From Shewanella jiangmenensis (lineage in GTDB: Bacteria > Pseudomonadota > Gammaproteobacteria > Enterobacterales > Shewanellaceae): a DNA stretch of 64,000 bases. Location: assembly GCF_018596335.1 (NCBI RefSeq), contig NZ_JAHEPS010000003.1:1-64000 (forward strand). The letters are read 5' to 3'. This document shows positions 18,025 to 27,528 of this stretch, piece after piece. The notes under the pieces were generated by a model. That model did no database searches, was not told where the DNA came from, and saw only the letters and a program-made list of their open reading frames with translations. Made by a program: the position numbers and the translations under genes. Position 1 is the stretch's first letter. Each line of letters opens with the position of its first letter.

Positions 18025-19248
18025 TTAATCCTGTGGCATCGAATCGCTGGTGGCGCCAAACTGGCGCTGCCAGCTGCGATACCAGGCCGCCAGGGTTGCT
18101 GTCGGTCTTGGCATACTGATGAGATATCCCTGCAACACCAGATTCGGGTATTTCTGAACCAGAAAGTTAAGCTCGCTGATATGCTCAATCCCTTCTGCCA
18201 CCAAAGTTATATTAAGCTGTGAGGCAATGTCAGCGAGGCTGGTGACTATGGCCTGACAAAAGCTGTCGCGATGGATATTGATGATGAGAGAACGGTCGAT
18301 TTTGACCTCGGTGTAGGGCAGGTTTCTGAGCTGATTGATATTGGTAAAGCCGGTGCCGAAATCATCCAGCGACAGACCAAAGTCTTTGAGGCGAAGCCGG
18401 TTCAGGCATTCAAGCTGGCGGTTATTCTGAATGGCTTCTTCTTCGGTCAGTTCAAGGATAAGTTCACTGTTTCGATGGCCATGTTGCTGCCAAACCGCTT
18501 CAATGATGCCGGCAAGCGACAGGTTTTCAAGTTCATCCGGGCTTAAGTTAAGGCCGAGTTTGACATCGTCTCCGAGCATCCCTTTGATGGTGGAAAATTC
18601 CTTCGCCGCGACATCGAGGATGCGGCCTGTCAGGCTGTCAATCAGCCCGGCTTTCATCACTGTCGGCAAAAAGCGGCATGGCCGCACGGCGTTTACTTCA
18701 CCCGGTAATACAATGCGCGCCAGTGCTTCGACACTCTCCACCCGCATGGTGGTGAAATTCACTTTTGGCTGAAAATAGGGCACCACCCAGTTGTTTTCCA
18801 GCGCCTGCAATATTGTCTCTTCACTTAGCAGGCTGCTTTCATCCCACTTCTGGCTAAGCATTTCACCGGCCTTTTGCACCAGCGCTGCCAAATCATCCTG
18901 CTGAATGGGTTTGCTGATACAGCCAATCAGGTGCAGCTGGTGGTTTTTGGCGATGTCTGCCGCGAGATTGATAATGCGTTTATCCATTTCAGAAATAATG
19001 GCCACGGCGCCGGCGAATTTGATTTCACCAAGCCTGCGCAGCACATCCAATCCATCGAAACCGGGCATCCGTAGGTCAGTCAACACCATATAGATATCGT
19101 CCGGCGCCCGGCTCACCAGCTGCAGCGCCTTTTGCGCTGATGTCATGGTGGTGAGGCGTTCAAACCCCATGCGACTCAGCATGGTTTTGACCACCATTAA
19201 GATGGCCTCTGAGTCATCGATTATCAGTATGTGTTTGTCCGTAAACAT
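18025..19248 (-). CDS. Response regulator with EAL phosphodiesterase output
   Basis: An N-terminal receiver domain (about 1-125) has the acidic pocket IDDSEAI, the phosphoacceptor aspartate in VLTDLRMPGFDG and the conserved lysine in ISKPI. It is joined to an EAL domain that should hydrolyse c-di-GMP. The catalytic set is intact: EALAR, the Asn in GLNLSPDEL, ELTEEEA, DDFGTGF, VKIDRS, AEGIEH and GYLISMP. No DNA-binding domain is present. No histidine kinase is adjacent, so it is an orphan regulator. The ATG at 19248 begins the receiver fold; an ATG nine codons upstream (19275) is possible. Signal and target process are unknown. Confidence 0.88.
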   Translation of the reverse strand: MFTDKHILIIDDSEAILMVVKTMLSRMGFERLTTMTSAQKALQLVSRAPDDIYMVLTDLRMPGFDGLDVLRRLGEIKFAGAVAIISEMDKRIINLAADIAKNHQLHLIGCISKPIQQDDLAALVQKAGEMLSQKWDESSLLSEETILQALENNWVVPYFQPKVNFTTMRVESVEALARIVLPGEVNAVRPCRFLPTVMKAGLIDSLTGRILDVAAKEFSTIKGMLGDDVKLGLNLSPDELENLSLAGIIEAVWQQHGHRNSELILELTEEEAIQNNRQLECLNRLRLKDFGLSLDDFGTGFTNINQLRNLPYTEVKIDRSLIINIHRDSFCQAIVTSLADIASQLNITLVAEGIEHISELNFLVQKYPNLVLQGYLISMPRPTATLAAWYRSWQRQFGATSDSMPQD

Positions 19249-19318
19249 ATAGGGGCTCTCCCGCGGCCCAGACATGCTTTAAGCCTAGAAACTGTGAGGG
19301 AAAACGCCAAGCCGGGCA

Positions 19319-19350
19319 GTAAAAAAGCTGCCCGGAGGAAGCAGCTTTTG
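19319..19350 (-). terminator. Rho-independent terminator after lnt
   Basis: On the minus strand AAAAGCTGC and GCAGCTTTT pair around an 8-nt loop, followed by a T run. It separates lnt from the downstream REC-EAL gene. Confidence 0.75.
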
Positions 19351-19395
19351 TCTGAAAATTTTCGGAGCAGGGCTCCTTTTTCTTGGGGCGGCGCC

Positions 19396-20940
19396 TCAGG
19401 CAGGCTTGCGGCGCCTCAGTACCAGTGCGCCGAGCAGCGCCAGTAAACAAACGAGATACACAGGCCAGTGGCCGAAACGCGCAAACAATGTGGTGCCTTG
19501 GGTCAGTGCCACGTCGGCGCGCAGCACGGCGGTTTCAAACTGCGGTGCGATGGCGGTAAAGTCACCGAACTCATCCACCACAGCAGTGACGCCGTTGTTG
19601 GTGCCACGCAGCAGCGGGCGGCCAAGTTCCACCGCGCGCATCCGGGCTATTTCCATGTGCTGCAACGGGCCGTTTGACTCACCAAACCAGGCATCGTTGG
19701 ACACTGTCAGCAGCATGTCGGTGTCGTCGGTCAGGTTGGCGCGAAGCTGCTCCGGAAAGGCAATCTCGTAGCAGATGGCCGGCGCCAGCTGATATCCCAC
19801 GGCATTGAGGTTTGGCTGGCGATAATCACCGCGGCTGAAGGATGACATCGGCAGATTGAAAAAGGGCGCCAGTGGTCGCAGCAGGGTTTCAAAGGGAACA
19901 AACTCACCGATGGGCAGCAGGTGGTGCTTTTTAAATTCGTTTACACCATTGCCAAAACTGTCGGGGGCGGGCTGCTCTTTGGCATTGTGATTGCCAAGCA
20001 CAATGAGCGAGTTAAACCAGTTATGGCCATCAAAGGTTGGAATGCCGGTGATGATGGCGCTGTGGTTAAGGTTGGCCACCTGATTGGCATTACCCAAAAA
20101 GTCGGCGATGTCCTGGCGCAGCATAGGGCCGGGAATGGCGGCCTCCGGCCAAATTACTATGTCGGCGTCGAGGTGCGGTCGGGTTAAATCCATGTATTTA
20201 AGCAGAGTTGGCCACAGCTGCTCCTCGGCCCACTTCATGCTTTGGGGAATGTTGCCCTGCACCAGCAGCACTTTGACGTTTTCGCCGCTGCGGCTGATGG
20301 GGCTGAAATGCGATGCACTGAACACCGACAGCGCCAGCGCTGGCACAATAACGGCCAGAGGCTGCCAGCGCTTTTGCAACAGCAGCGCCAGGGCGCCGGC
20401 GAGCATCACAATGGCAAAACCCAGACCCTGCACCCCAATGACAGACGCTAGTGGCAACAGCGGTCCTTCGGTCTGGCTGTATCCTGCCCACAGCCAGGGG
20501 AAGCCGGTCATAACCCAGCCACGGGCCCATTCAGTGGCTATCCACAGCGCCGGAAACAGCGCCAGCCAATTGAACTTATCGCAGCCACTTTTGAGTTTGG
20601 CAAACAGCAGACCCGCCAGCGCCGGATAAAGCGCAAGATACAGTGCCAGCAGCCCCATCAGCGAGAGTGACACCGGCAGCGGCAAACCGCCGAAACGGTC
20701 GATACTCACATGCACCCAGCTGATGCCAACCACAAAGGCACCGAAACCAAACGCAAACCAGTGCAGGAAGGCAGCGCGGGGCGCGAGAGCTTGCCCAAGC
20801 AGCAGGGTTACGGCGATGGCAAGTGGATACACAGGCCAGATTTCATAGGGGGCGAAAGCCAGCGCGGTAGCGGCACCGGCGGTAAATACCAGCGAGAGTC
20901 TCAGCCAGGTTTTGCTGGCAAGGGTGTTTATCCAGTCCAA
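19396..20940 (-). CDS. lnt: Apolipoprotein N-acyltransferase
   Basis: Adds the third acyl chain to the N-terminal cysteine of lipoproteins in the inner membrane, the step needed for their export by the Lol system (LolB is also in this window). About six N-terminal membrane helices are followed by a periplasmic nitrilase-fold domain with the Glu-Lys-Cys triad: E in WPEAAIPG, K in KKHLLPIGEFVPF and C in PAICYEIAFP. A last helix is at the C-terminus. Length is 514 aa. It follows corC-ybeY-phoH in the order known from E. coli, but a hairpin lies between corC and lnt. Confidence 0.96.
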   Translation of the reverse strand: MDWINTLASKTWLRLSLVFTAGAATALAFAPYEIWPVYPLAIAVTLLLGQALAPRAAFLHWFAFGFGAFVVGISWVHVSIDRFGGLPLPVSLSLMGLLALYLALYPALAGLLFAKLKSGCDKFNWLALFPALWIATEWARGWVMTGFPWLWAGYSQTEGPLLPLASVIGVQGLGFAIVMLAGALALLLQKRWQPLAVIVPALALSVFSASHFSPISRSGENVKVLLVQGNIPQSMKWAEEQLWPTLLKYMDLTRPHLDADIVIWPEAAIPGPMLRQDIADFLGNANQVANLNHSAIITGIPTFDGHNWFNSLIVLGNHNAKEQPAPDSFGNGVNEFKKHHLLPIGEFVPFETLLRPLAPFFNLPMSSFSRGDYRQPNLNAVGYQLAPAICYEIAFPEQLRANLTDDTDMLLTVSNDAWFGESNGPLQHMEIARMRAVELGRPLLRGTNNGVTAVVDEFGDFTAIAPQFETAVLRADVALTQGTTLFARFGHWPVYLVCLLALLGALVLRRRKPA

Positions 20941-20969
20941 TTCGGGCTCGTTTATCAGATTAGTCAGTG

Positions 20970-20998
20970 AAAAAGGCGCGCTTTGCGGCGCGCCTTGT
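20970..20998 (-). terminator. Hairpin with T run between corC and lnt
   Basis: On the minus strand AAGGCGCGC and GCGCGCCTT form a strong stem, followed by five T. It would attenuate transcription of lnt from the upstream genes. Confidence 0.7.
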
Positions 20999-21022
20999 GC
21001 TGGTGGTTCAAGCCTTGGCAGA

Positions 21023-21901
21023 TCAGCTTTCGACGGTCAGCGGCTCATCGGCATCGGGGAATTTAACCCTGAGCTGAATAAGGCGACGGGTGTCGGCACT
21101 GATGACCTTAAACTCGATGCCACCAATCATGATTTGCTCGTTACGTTCGGGCAGGTGACCAAAGGCGTGGGCCACCAGGCCGCCAACGGTATCAAATTCC
21201 TCATCGGAGAAGTCGGTGCCGAATTCTTCGTTGAAGTCTTCGATGGCGGTCAGCGCCTTCACCATATACACGGTGTTGTTGACCTTGCGGATTTCGGTAT
21301 CTTCCAAGGTTTCGTGGTCGAATTCGTCTTCGATTTCACCGACGATTTCTTCGAGGATGTCCTCGATGGTCACCAAACCCGACACGCCGCCGTATTCATC
21401 GACGACAATTGCCATGTGGTAGCGCTGGGAGCGGAATTCTTTGAGCAGCACATCCACCCGTTTACTTTCCGGGACAACCACGGCGGGGCGGATGACTCTT
21501 TCCAGCGAGAAGGGTTCATCGCTGTTGTTAAAACCGTACTTGAGCAGATCCTTGGCCAGCAAAATGCCTTCGATGTGGTCTTTGTCTTCGTTAACCACGG
21601 GGAAGCGGGAGTGGGCTGAGCCAATCACGGTGGAGAGCAAGTCTTCCACGCTGCTGTCGATTTTGACGGCCACGATCTGGGCGCGGGGGATCATGATGTC
21701 GCGAACCCGCAGGTCCGAGACTTCGAGCACACCCTGGATCATCTCCCGGGTATCTTCTGTGATCAGGTCGCGTTGTTCGGCATCGTGGATCACTTCCACC
21801 AGATCGTCACGATTTTGAGGTTCGCCCTGGAATAACTGGCTTACGCGTTCAAACCAGCCTTTCTTTTGGGCGTTGCTACTCGGGGGTATGTCGTCACTCA
21901 T
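21023..21901 (-). CDS. corC: CorC/YbeX family CBS-domain protein
   Basis: A 292-residue soluble protein with two CBS domains (around residues 65-190, including DLRVRDIMIPRAQIV and HMAIVVDEYGGVSGLVTIEDILEEIVGEI in parts) and a C-terminal CorC/HlyC transporter-associated domain. Homologues are linked to magnesium and cobalt resistance. YbeX has also been tied to ribosome homeostasis, which fits its position next to ybeY and phoH. It lacks the DUF21 membrane domain of longer relatives. The ATG start has a good family match. Confidence 0.92.
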   Translation of the reverse strand: MSDDIPPSSNAQKKGWFERVSQLFQGEPQNRDDLVEVIHDAEQRDLITEDTREMIQGVLEVSDLRVRDIMIPRAQIVAVKIDSSVEDLLSTVIGSAHSRFPVVNEDKDHIEGILLAKDLLKYGFNNSDEPFSLERVIRPAVVVPESKRVDVLLKEFRSQRYHMAIVVDEYGGVSGLVTIEDILEEIVGEIEDEFDHETLEDTEIRKVNNTVYMVKALTAIEDFNEEFGTDFSDEEFDTVGGLVAHAFGHLPERNEQIMIGGIEFKVISADTRRLIQLRVKFPDADEPLTVES

Positions 21902-21928
21902 AGTGCTTTCACGGCTCAGAAGAACCGG

Positions 21929-22390
21929 TTATTGCTCCTTATAGGGGTCAGGGTAACCAAGGTCGTGCAAAATGACAGTCTCCAATGACTCCATTTCGTC
22001 GGCCTCGGCATCATCAATATGGTCATAACCTAGCAGATGCAGGCAACCATGTACAACCATGTGAGCCCAGTGGGCCATCAACGGCTTGTGCTGCTCAAGC
22101 GCCTCATTTTCAACGACCGAGGCGCAAATGACAAGATCTCCCAGCAGCGGCAGTTCAATCCCGGGAGGTGCCTCAAAGGGAAACGACAGCACGTTGGTGG
22201 GTTTGTCTTTGCCGCGGTAGTCGCGGTTAAGCTGCTGGCTCTCGCTGCTGTCCACAATGCGGATAGTCAGCTCGGCTTCGGCCATGGTGTTGCCAAGGGC
22301 GGCGCGCACCCAGCTGACAAACTCTTGCTCCGAGGGCAGCTCGTGACCCTCGGCGGCGATTTGTAAATCGAGCATAATATCAGGCGTCAT
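21929..22390 (-). CDS. ybeY: Endoribonuclease YbeY
   Basis: A single-strand endoribonuclease needed for 16S rRNA 3'-end maturation and 70S quality control. The metal-binding motif H-x3-H-x5-H is visible in [15 protein letters not shown], preceded by [16 protein letters not shown]. The open frame extends far upstream inside phoH, but the ATG at 22390 ([11 protein letters not shown]) aligns with E. coli YbeY and gives 153 aa. This start overlaps the phoH coding end by 11 bases, so the two are coupled. Confidence 0.95.
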   Translation of the reverse strand: MTPDIMLDLQIAAEGHELPSEQEFVSWVRAALGNTMAEAELTIRIVDSSESQQLNRDYRGKDKPTNVLSFPFEAPPGIELPLLGDLVICASVVENEALEQHKPLMAHWAHMVVHGCLHLLGYDHIDDAEADEMESLETVILHDLGYPDPYKEQ

Positions 22391-23510
22391 GGGGTTCTCT
22401 TTGAGCCGCTTCATCGGCAGTAGCAGTAGTGTCCGAACTGGAGGCACTGGCGTTATCGCTGACTTCCTGAGCCGCTGGCGCTTCGCCTGCAAGACGGTAG
22501 TGACTGTCGCGCCGGCCTTGAGCTGCCTGGGATTTTGACTCCCACTCTTCGTAGGCTTCAACGATGCGGGCCACCACCGGATGGCGCACCACGTCCTTGG
22601 ACTGGAAGAAGTTAAAGCTGATTTCATCCACATCGCCGAGCACCTCGATGGCGTGGCGCAGGCCGGATTTTTGATGCTTGGGCAGGTCAATCTGGGTAAT
22701 GTCGCCGGTGATCACCGCCTTGGAGTTAAAACCGATGCGAGTGAGGAACATCTTCATCTGCTCGACCGTGGTGTTCTGGCTTTCATCGAGAATAATAAAG
22801 GCGTCATTAAGGGTTCGGCCACGCATGTAAGCGAGCGGCGCGATTTCAATCACGCTGCGTTCAATCAGTCGCTCTACCTTTTCAAAGCCGAGCATTTCGA
22901 ACAGGGCGTCGTACAGCGGGCGCAGATACGGGTCTACTTTCTGACTCAAATCCCCGGGCAAGAAACCTAACTTTTCACCGGCTTCCACCGCCGGGCGGGT
23001 CAGCAGAATGCGGCGGATTTCCTGGCGCTCCAGCGCATCCACGGCGGCGGCGACTGCGAGATAGGTTTTACCCGTACCGGCCGGGCCAATACCAAAGGTG
23101 ATGTCGTGGCGCACTATGTTGACCACGTACTGGCTCTGGTTGGGGTTACGGGGCTTAATCACGCCGCGGCGGGTCTTGATAAAGTGCTCTTTGTGCTCTT
23201 CATGGCCATCTTCGGCTTCAAGCGCAATGGCTTCCTGAATGGCGATATGCACCTTGTCCGGCTCAAGATCCGGCGTGCGGCCTTTTACCGGCGCGGTTTC
23301 GACGTACAGGGATTTGAGCAGATTGTTGGCGGTCAGGCAGTTACGCGGCGCGCCGACAATCTGGAAGTGGTTGTTGCGGTAGCTGATTTCAACACCGATG
23401 CGGCGCTCAAGCTGCTTGATGTTGTCATCGAAGGGGCCACAGAGGGATGCCAGACGGCGGCTTTCTGCGGGCTCCAGATACAGGTTCATGGTGGTAAGTT
23501 TGCTGGCCAA
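22380..23510 (-). CDS. ybeZ: PhoH-like ATPase YbeZ
   Basis: A 376-residue P-loop ATPase of the PhoH family, thought to act with YbeY in RNA metabolism. Walker A is GPAGTGKT, and a Walker B-like [11 protein letters not shown] follows, with [20 protein letters not shown] split across the next strands. The N-terminal region contains a KH-like segment. The C-terminal about 45 residues are Ala/Ser/Asp-rich and poorly conserved. It is the first gene of the phoH-ybeY-corC group, downstream of miaB as in E. coli. Confidence 0.93.
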   Translation of the reverse strand: MASKLTTMNLYLEPAESRRLASLCGPFDDNIKQLERRIGVEISYRNNHFQIVGAPRNCLTANNLLKSLYVETAPVKGRTPDLEPDKVHIAIQEAIALEAEDGHEEHKEHFIKTRRGVIKPRNPNQSQYVVNIVRHDITFGIGPAGTGKTYLAVAAAVDALERQEIRRILLTRPAVEAGEKLGFLPGDLSQKVDPYLRPLYDALFEMLGFEKVERLIERSVIEIAPLAYMRGRTLNDAFIILDESQNTTVEQMKMFLTRIGFNSKAVITGDITQIDLPKHQKSGLRHAIEVLGDVDEISFNFFQSKDVVRHPVVARIVEAYEEWESKSQAAQGRRDSHYRLAGEAPAAQEVSDNASASSSDTTATADEAAQREPHDA

Positions 23511-23715
23511 TCAAGTCTCCGGCGCTATTCATCCATTGAACGGGCAGGGGGCGCCTTGCTGGCTGCCGTGCCCGGTGATATTGCTAGAATATACTGTGTT
23601 TCGCCCATGGGATGCAAAACCGCCGCTGCCGCTTCGGCGAAAGCTTGCGCAGTTGCGGGGCGGCCCGGGTGTTGTAAATGACTAATGGGCTGTAGCCAAC
23701 AAAGGCGCTGTAAAC

Positions 23716-23746
23716 AACAAAGGCGACAGATGTCGCCTTTGTTTAT
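23716..23746 (-). terminator. Hairpin after miaB
   Basis: CAAAGGCGACA and TGTCGCCTTTG pair around a tiny loop. The T run on the minus strand is short (TTGTTGTTT), so it is a moderate terminator. Confidence 0.6.
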
Positions 23747-23769
23747 GCTCAAAAAACCGAGCCACTGTA

Positions 23770-25194
23770 TCAGGGCTGGAACTTGGTCACGCCCAAGTCG
23801 TCTGACTTCTGATGCTTGGCGAGAATATCCTCGGGGCGCAGGCTGCGGCGCAGATCCATCTCATCTTCACCGCGGATAAACTTGCCGCGCAGTGAGTTGG
23901 GGAACACGTCCACAATCTCCACATCCACGAAGGTGCCGATGTGCTTGTGCAGGCCTTCGAAGTTCACCACCCGGTTGTTTTCGGTGCGGCCGCGCAGTTC
24001 CATCGGGTTTTTAACCGACGGGCCTTCTACCAGAATGCGCTGCACTGTGCCCATCATCTGACGGCTGTAGCGCATGGCCTGCTGGTTGATAAGGTCCTGC
24101 AAGTCAGCCAGACGCTGCTTTTTCTCTTCCATATCCACGTCATCCGGCAGATCGGCGGCCGGAGTACCCGGGCGGGCACTGTAGATAAAGCTGAAGCTCA
24201 TATCGAAGTTCACATCTTCAATCAGCTTCATGGTGTCCTGGAAGTCCTCGGCGGTTTCGCCGGGGAAGCCCACGATAAAGTCGGAGCTGATTTGAATGTC
24301 CGGCCGGGCCTTACGCAGACGACGGATGATGGACTTATATTCAATCGCCATATGGCCGCGCTTCATGGCGGTGAGAATGCGGTCGGAGCCCGACTGCACC
24401 GGCAGGTGCAGGAAGCTCACAAGCTCAGGGGTATCTTCGTATACATCGATGATATCCTGAGTAAATTCAATCGGGTGGCTGGTGGTGAAGCGCAGGCGGT
24501 CGATACCGTCAATGGCGGCCACGTAACGCAGCAGTTCGGCAAAGGTGCAGATTTCACCATCATGCTTGGCGCCGCGGTAGGCGTTAACGTTCTGACCCAG
24601 CAGGTTTACTTCACGCACGCCCTGATCGGCGAGCTGAGCGATTTCGAGGATAACGTCGTCCATCGGGCGGCTCACTTCTTCGCCGCGGGTGTAAGGCACC
24701 ACGCAGAACGAGCAGTATTTGCTGCAGCCTTCCATGATGGAGACAAAGGCAGTCGGGCCTTCGGCGCGCGGCTCGGGCAGACGGTCAAACTTCTCGATTT
24801 CCGGGAAGGACACGTCAATCACCGCTTTTTCGCCGGCGCGGATCTGTTCAATCATTTCCGGCAGGCGATGCAGGGTCTGCGGACCAAAGATGATGTCCAC
24901 GCACTGGGCGCGGTCTTTGATGGCCTTGCCTTCCTGGGAGGCCACGCAGCCGCCCACGCCGATAATAAGATCGGGATTCTTGTCTTTCAGGGTTTTCCAG
25001 CGACCCAACTGATGGAACACCTTCTCCTGCGCTTTTTCGCGGATGGAGCAGGTGTTGAGCAGCAGAATGTCTGCCTCCTCGGCCTCTTCGGTCAAGGTGT
25101 AGCCCTGATATTCACCCAGCAAATCAGCCATCTTGGATGAGTCATACTCATTCATCTGACAGCCCCAGGTTTTGATATGGAGTTTTTTACTCAT
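23770..25194 (-). CDS. miaB: tRNA-2-methylthio-N6-dimethylallyladenosine synthase MiaB
   Basis: A radical-SAM methylthiotransferase that adds the 2-methylthio group to i6A37 in tRNAs reading UNN codons. The N-terminal UPF0004 domain carries cluster cysteines ([19 protein letters not shown] and [10 protein letters not shown]). The radical-SAM motif is CSKYCSFC, followed by [15 protein letters not shown]-terminal TRAM domain ends near [11 protein letters not shown] start at the ATG at 25194 ([13 protein letters not shown]), giving 474 aa as in E. coli; the longer open frame has an unlikely N-terminus. Confidence 0.96.
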   Translation of the reverse strand: MSKKLHIKTWGCQMNEYDSSKMADLLGEYQGYTLTEEAEEADILLLNTCSIREKAQEKVFHQLGRWKTLKDKNPDLIIGVGGCVASQEGKAIKDRAQCVDIIFGPQTLHRLPEMIEQIRAGEKAVIDVSFPEIEKFDRLPEPRAEGPTAFVSIMEGCSKYCSFCVVPYTRGEEVSRPMDDVILEIAQLADQGVREVNLLGQNVNAYRGAKHDGEICTFAELLRYVAAIDGIDRLRFTTSHPIEFTQDIIDVYEDTPELVSFLHLPVQSGSDRILTAMKRGHMAIEYKSIIRRLRKARPDIQISSDFIVGFPGETAEDFQDTMKLIEDVNFDMSFSFIYSARPGTPAADLPDDVDMEEKKQRLADLQDLINQQAMRYSRQMMGTVQRILVEGPSVKNPMELRGRTENNRVVNFEGLHKHIGTFVDVEIVDVFPNSLRGKFIRGEDEMDLRRSLRPEDILAKHQKSDDLGVTKFQP

Positions 25195-25319
25195 CAGTTT
25201 GCGTCGCTCTTGGAACCACATTAAAAAATAGCGCGACATTTTACCCATTGATACCCCCTGTGGCTAGGGCGATGGGCGAATTATCGGGGTATTTTTTGGG
25301 CGTGGTGCGTACAAATAAA

Positions 25320-25347
25320 CAAGCCCCTGATTTCTTCAAGGGCTTTA
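25320..25347 (-). terminator. Likely terminator downstream of the small exported-protein gene
   Basis: AAGCCC and GGGCTT pair around a 13-nt loop. On the minus strand the stem is followed by TGTTTATTT. It is about 300 bp past the stop of the 25649-25933 gene and would stop readthrough towards miaB. Confidence 0.5.
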
Positions 25348-25423
25348 TTGGCAAGGGATTGGGCGCTGTGTCGCTGCCCTAAGCACTTGCTTGGCAGTGC
25401 TTTTGGTTGGCTTGCTTTGCCTT

Positions 25424-25487
25424 TTCCAACCAGAGCCATTTCCAACCAAAGCCATTTGTGGCTAAAGCCATTTCCGGCTACGGCCTT
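25424..25487. repeat. 16-bp x 4 tandem array, intergenic
   Basis: Units at 25424, 25440, 25456 and 25472 of the form TTCCAACCAAAGCCAT, increasingly diverged to the right. Located in the roughly 450-bp gap between miaB and the small exported-protein gene. Confidence 0.8.
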
Positions 25488-25507
25488 TTACGATAGCTGC
25501 TCATCTT

Positions 25508-25582
25508 GCATCAACATGAGTTGCATCAACATGAGTTGCTTCAACATGAGTTGCATCGACACGAGTTATATCAACATGAGGC
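25508..25582. repeat. 15-bp x 5 tandem array, intergenic
   Basis: Units at 25508, 25523, 25538, 25553 and 25568 of the form GCATCAACATGAGTT. The first two are identical and the next three carry a few changes. It lies 20 bp from a second, unrelated array. Open frames across it encode only repeated pentads and are not credible genes. The gap (25195-25648) otherwise holds only the hairpin at 25320. Confidence 0.88.
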
Positions 25583-25648
25583 CAGCGCTGCTGGCGCACT
25601 CAGCTGCCGGCTTGGAGCATTAATTTGGCTTTCAGGTTTGCAGGTCTG

Positions 25649-25933
25649 TCAGTTAGGCGCGCTTATGCTTTCAATGGCGAGCGACTGCCTTTGCAGGGTG
25701 ACGGCGGCCAAAGGCTTGGTGTCACCGAAGTCGGAGCGCATGTTGTCTATCTGGCTGCGGGCATCGTCACGGATGGCGGCGTTCAGCTCTGCCTGGAAAT
25801 AACCATGAATTTCCGCCTTTTGTTGATATAAGGCATAATCCACCGGAGTTCTGTAGATTACAGTGATGACTTCCATGGGGGCTGCGGCTGCGCCAACACT
25901 TAATAGCGCGGTGGTCAGGAGTAGAGCTTTCAT
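25649..25933 (-). CDS. Small exported protein of unknown function
   Basis: I do not recognise the family. A 94-residue product begins with a clear signal peptide (MKALLLTTALLSVGAAAAP), leaving a mature part of about 76 residues that starts MEVITVIYRTPVDYALYQQ. The mature part is mixed charged and polar with no cysteines and no membrane helix, so a soluble periplasmic protein is likely. A good GAGGTGAA ribosome site precedes the ATG, supporting that it is real. It stands alone, divergent from ubiF. Confidence 0.75.
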   Translation of the reverse strand: MKALLLTTALLSVGAAAAPMEVITVIYRTPVDYALYQQKAEIHGYFQAELNAAIRDDARSQIDNMRSDFGDTKPLAAVTLQRQSLAIESISAPN

Positions 25934-26117
25934 CGTTCACCTCATTAAACTGGTCTCGTCAACGGGCATGCAGGTATTTTTCACTTCTCAAGTTTAGTCC
26001 TGCCCCCTGTGTCAATCTGCTGCGATTTGTAAGCAGGTATGGCTATATGGCGCTGGAGAAACACATGGACAAACTTTATTTGCGCACACGCATTAATCGA
26101 TAAGAGGAAGCGGGTTT

Positions 26118-27308
26118 TTGACGGCAATGATTGAACAGGATGTGGTGGTGATTGGCGGCGGCATGGTCGGTGCGGCGCTGGCGGCAGGGCTTGCCGATAA
26201 AGGGCTTTCGGTTACTGTGATTGAAAGCCAGACACCTGCTGAGTTTGACATGGCGCAGCCACTCGACGTGCGGGTGTCGGCGCTCAGTGTGGCGAGCGAA
26301 AAGTTACTGGCAAGCCTCAATGCCTGGCAAGGGGTAATGGCGCGCCGCGCAGTCACCTATCTTGGGCTTGAAACCTGGGAGATGGACGGCTGCATTACTG
26401 AGTTTCACGCCAGGCAAATCGGCGCGTCGCATCTTGGTCACATAGTTGAAAACCGCATAGTGCAGCTGGCGCTGTGGGATGCGCTGAAGGCTCTGCCAAA
26501 GGTGACCATCAAGGCGCCGGCGGCGGTCAGCGGTTTTGAGCGAAGTGTCGATACCGACGGCATCAGGGTGATGCTGGACAGTGGTGAAGTGCTCCATACG
26601 CGGCTCTTGGTAGGGGCCGATGGTGCCAACTCCATGGTGCGCAGTTTTGCCAATATTGGTGTAACAGGCTGGGATTACGCCCAGTCGGCCATGCTGATTA
26701 ATATCGCCACCGAGTGCGACGAGCAGGATGTCACCTGGCAGCAATTTACCCCCGAGGGTCCGCGCTCGCTGTTGCCGCTGCCGGGAAAACATGCCTCGCT
26801 GGTGTGGTATGACGATGTCCATACCATCAATCGCCTTGCCAAGCTTAATAATGGCGAGCTTGCCGAGGCCATTCGCGCCAATTTCCCATCAAGGCTTGAT
26901 GGCCGCTTTGAGGTGCTGAGTAAGGGCCACTTTAAACTTACCCGCCGCCATGCACAGCGGTATTTTGAGCCCAATCTGGTGCTGGTTGGTGATGCGGCCC
27001 ACACCATCAATCCGCTGGCGGGGCAGGGCGTGAATCTTGGTTTTAAAGATGTGACCGTACTGCTTGAAGAAATCACCCGCGCCTTAAGCGGCGGCGAGTG
27101 TTGGTATGACGGCCGTGTGCTTAAGCGTTATCAGGACAGGCGCTGGAAAGACAATCAGCTGATGATGACCACCATGGATGCGTTTTACGCGGCCTTCAGT
27201 AACGACTTGCTGCCGCTTAAGCTTATTCGCAACGCCGCGCTGAAACTTGCCAATCAGGGCGGTTTTATCAAGCGCGAGGTGCTCAAGTACGCCATGGGGC
27301 TTAAATAG
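26118..27308 (+). CDS. ubiF: Ubiquinone-biosynthesis FAD monooxygenase, UbiF-like
   Basis: A FAD-dependent hydroxylase of the UbiH/UbiF family, which adds a ring hydroxyl group in ubiquinone synthesis. The N-terminal dinucleotide fold is VVVIGGGMVGAALAAGLADKG, shown here in part by GGGMVGAALAAG. The second FAD motif is GDAAHTINPLAGQG, with GADGANS between. E. coli also has ubiF next to miaB, so C6 hydroxylation (UbiF) is preferred over UbiH or UbiI. The GAGGAA ribosome site is 8 nt before a TTG at 26118 and 17 nt before the ATG at 26127, so the TTG start is favoured. A terminator follows. Confidence 0.88.
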   Translation: MTAMIEQDVVVIGGGMVGAALAAGLADKGLSVTVIESQTPAEFDMAQPLDVRVSALSVASEKLLASLNAWQGVMARRAVTYLGLETWEMDGCITEFHARQIGASHLGHIVENRIVQLALWDALKALPKVTIKAPAAVSGFERSVDTDGIRVMLDSGEVLHTRLLVGADGANSMVRSFANIGVTGWDYAQSAMLINIATECDEQDVTWQQFTPEGPRSLLPLPGKHASLVWYDDVHTINRLAKLNNGELAEAIRANFPSRLDGRFEVLSKGHFKLTRRHAQRYFEPNLVLVGDAAHTINPLAGQGVNLGFKDVTVLLEEITRALSGGECWYDGRVLKRYQDRRWKDNQLMMTTMDAFYAAFSNDLLPLKLIRNAALKLANQGGFIKREVLKYAMGLK

Positions 27309-27339
27309 CGCAGGTAGCGTTGAATCTCACTCCTGTGAC

Positions 27340-27370
27340 AAAGGCGCCTGAGGGCGCCTTTGACTTTTTT
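27340..27370 (+). terminator. Rho-independent terminator after ubiF
   Basis: AAAGGCGCC and GGCGCCTTT pair around a short loop, followed by GACTTTTTT. Confidence 0.75.
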
Positions 27371-27528
27371 GGCGCATCAACGCTGCGCGGTCAGATATAG
27401 TTGCCCTTTTATTTGTTGCAGCGCCTAAATGGGTGTTAAAATGCGCCGTTTTTTACCACCTTCGCGCCTGTTGGCGCTGTGCCAGGGCGCAATCGGCGCG
27501 CCGGCACGGGACGAGAGTGCTGTTTTCC

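Noticed and set aside
23941..25140. 399-residue open frame on the plus strand across miaB
   Set aside because: Antisense shadow of MiaB with no domain that I can recognise.
25506..25802. Open frame giving HQHEL-type pentads
   Set aside because: Its start lies inside the 15-bp array, it overlaps the better-supported exported-protein gene on the other strand, and it has no ribosome site.
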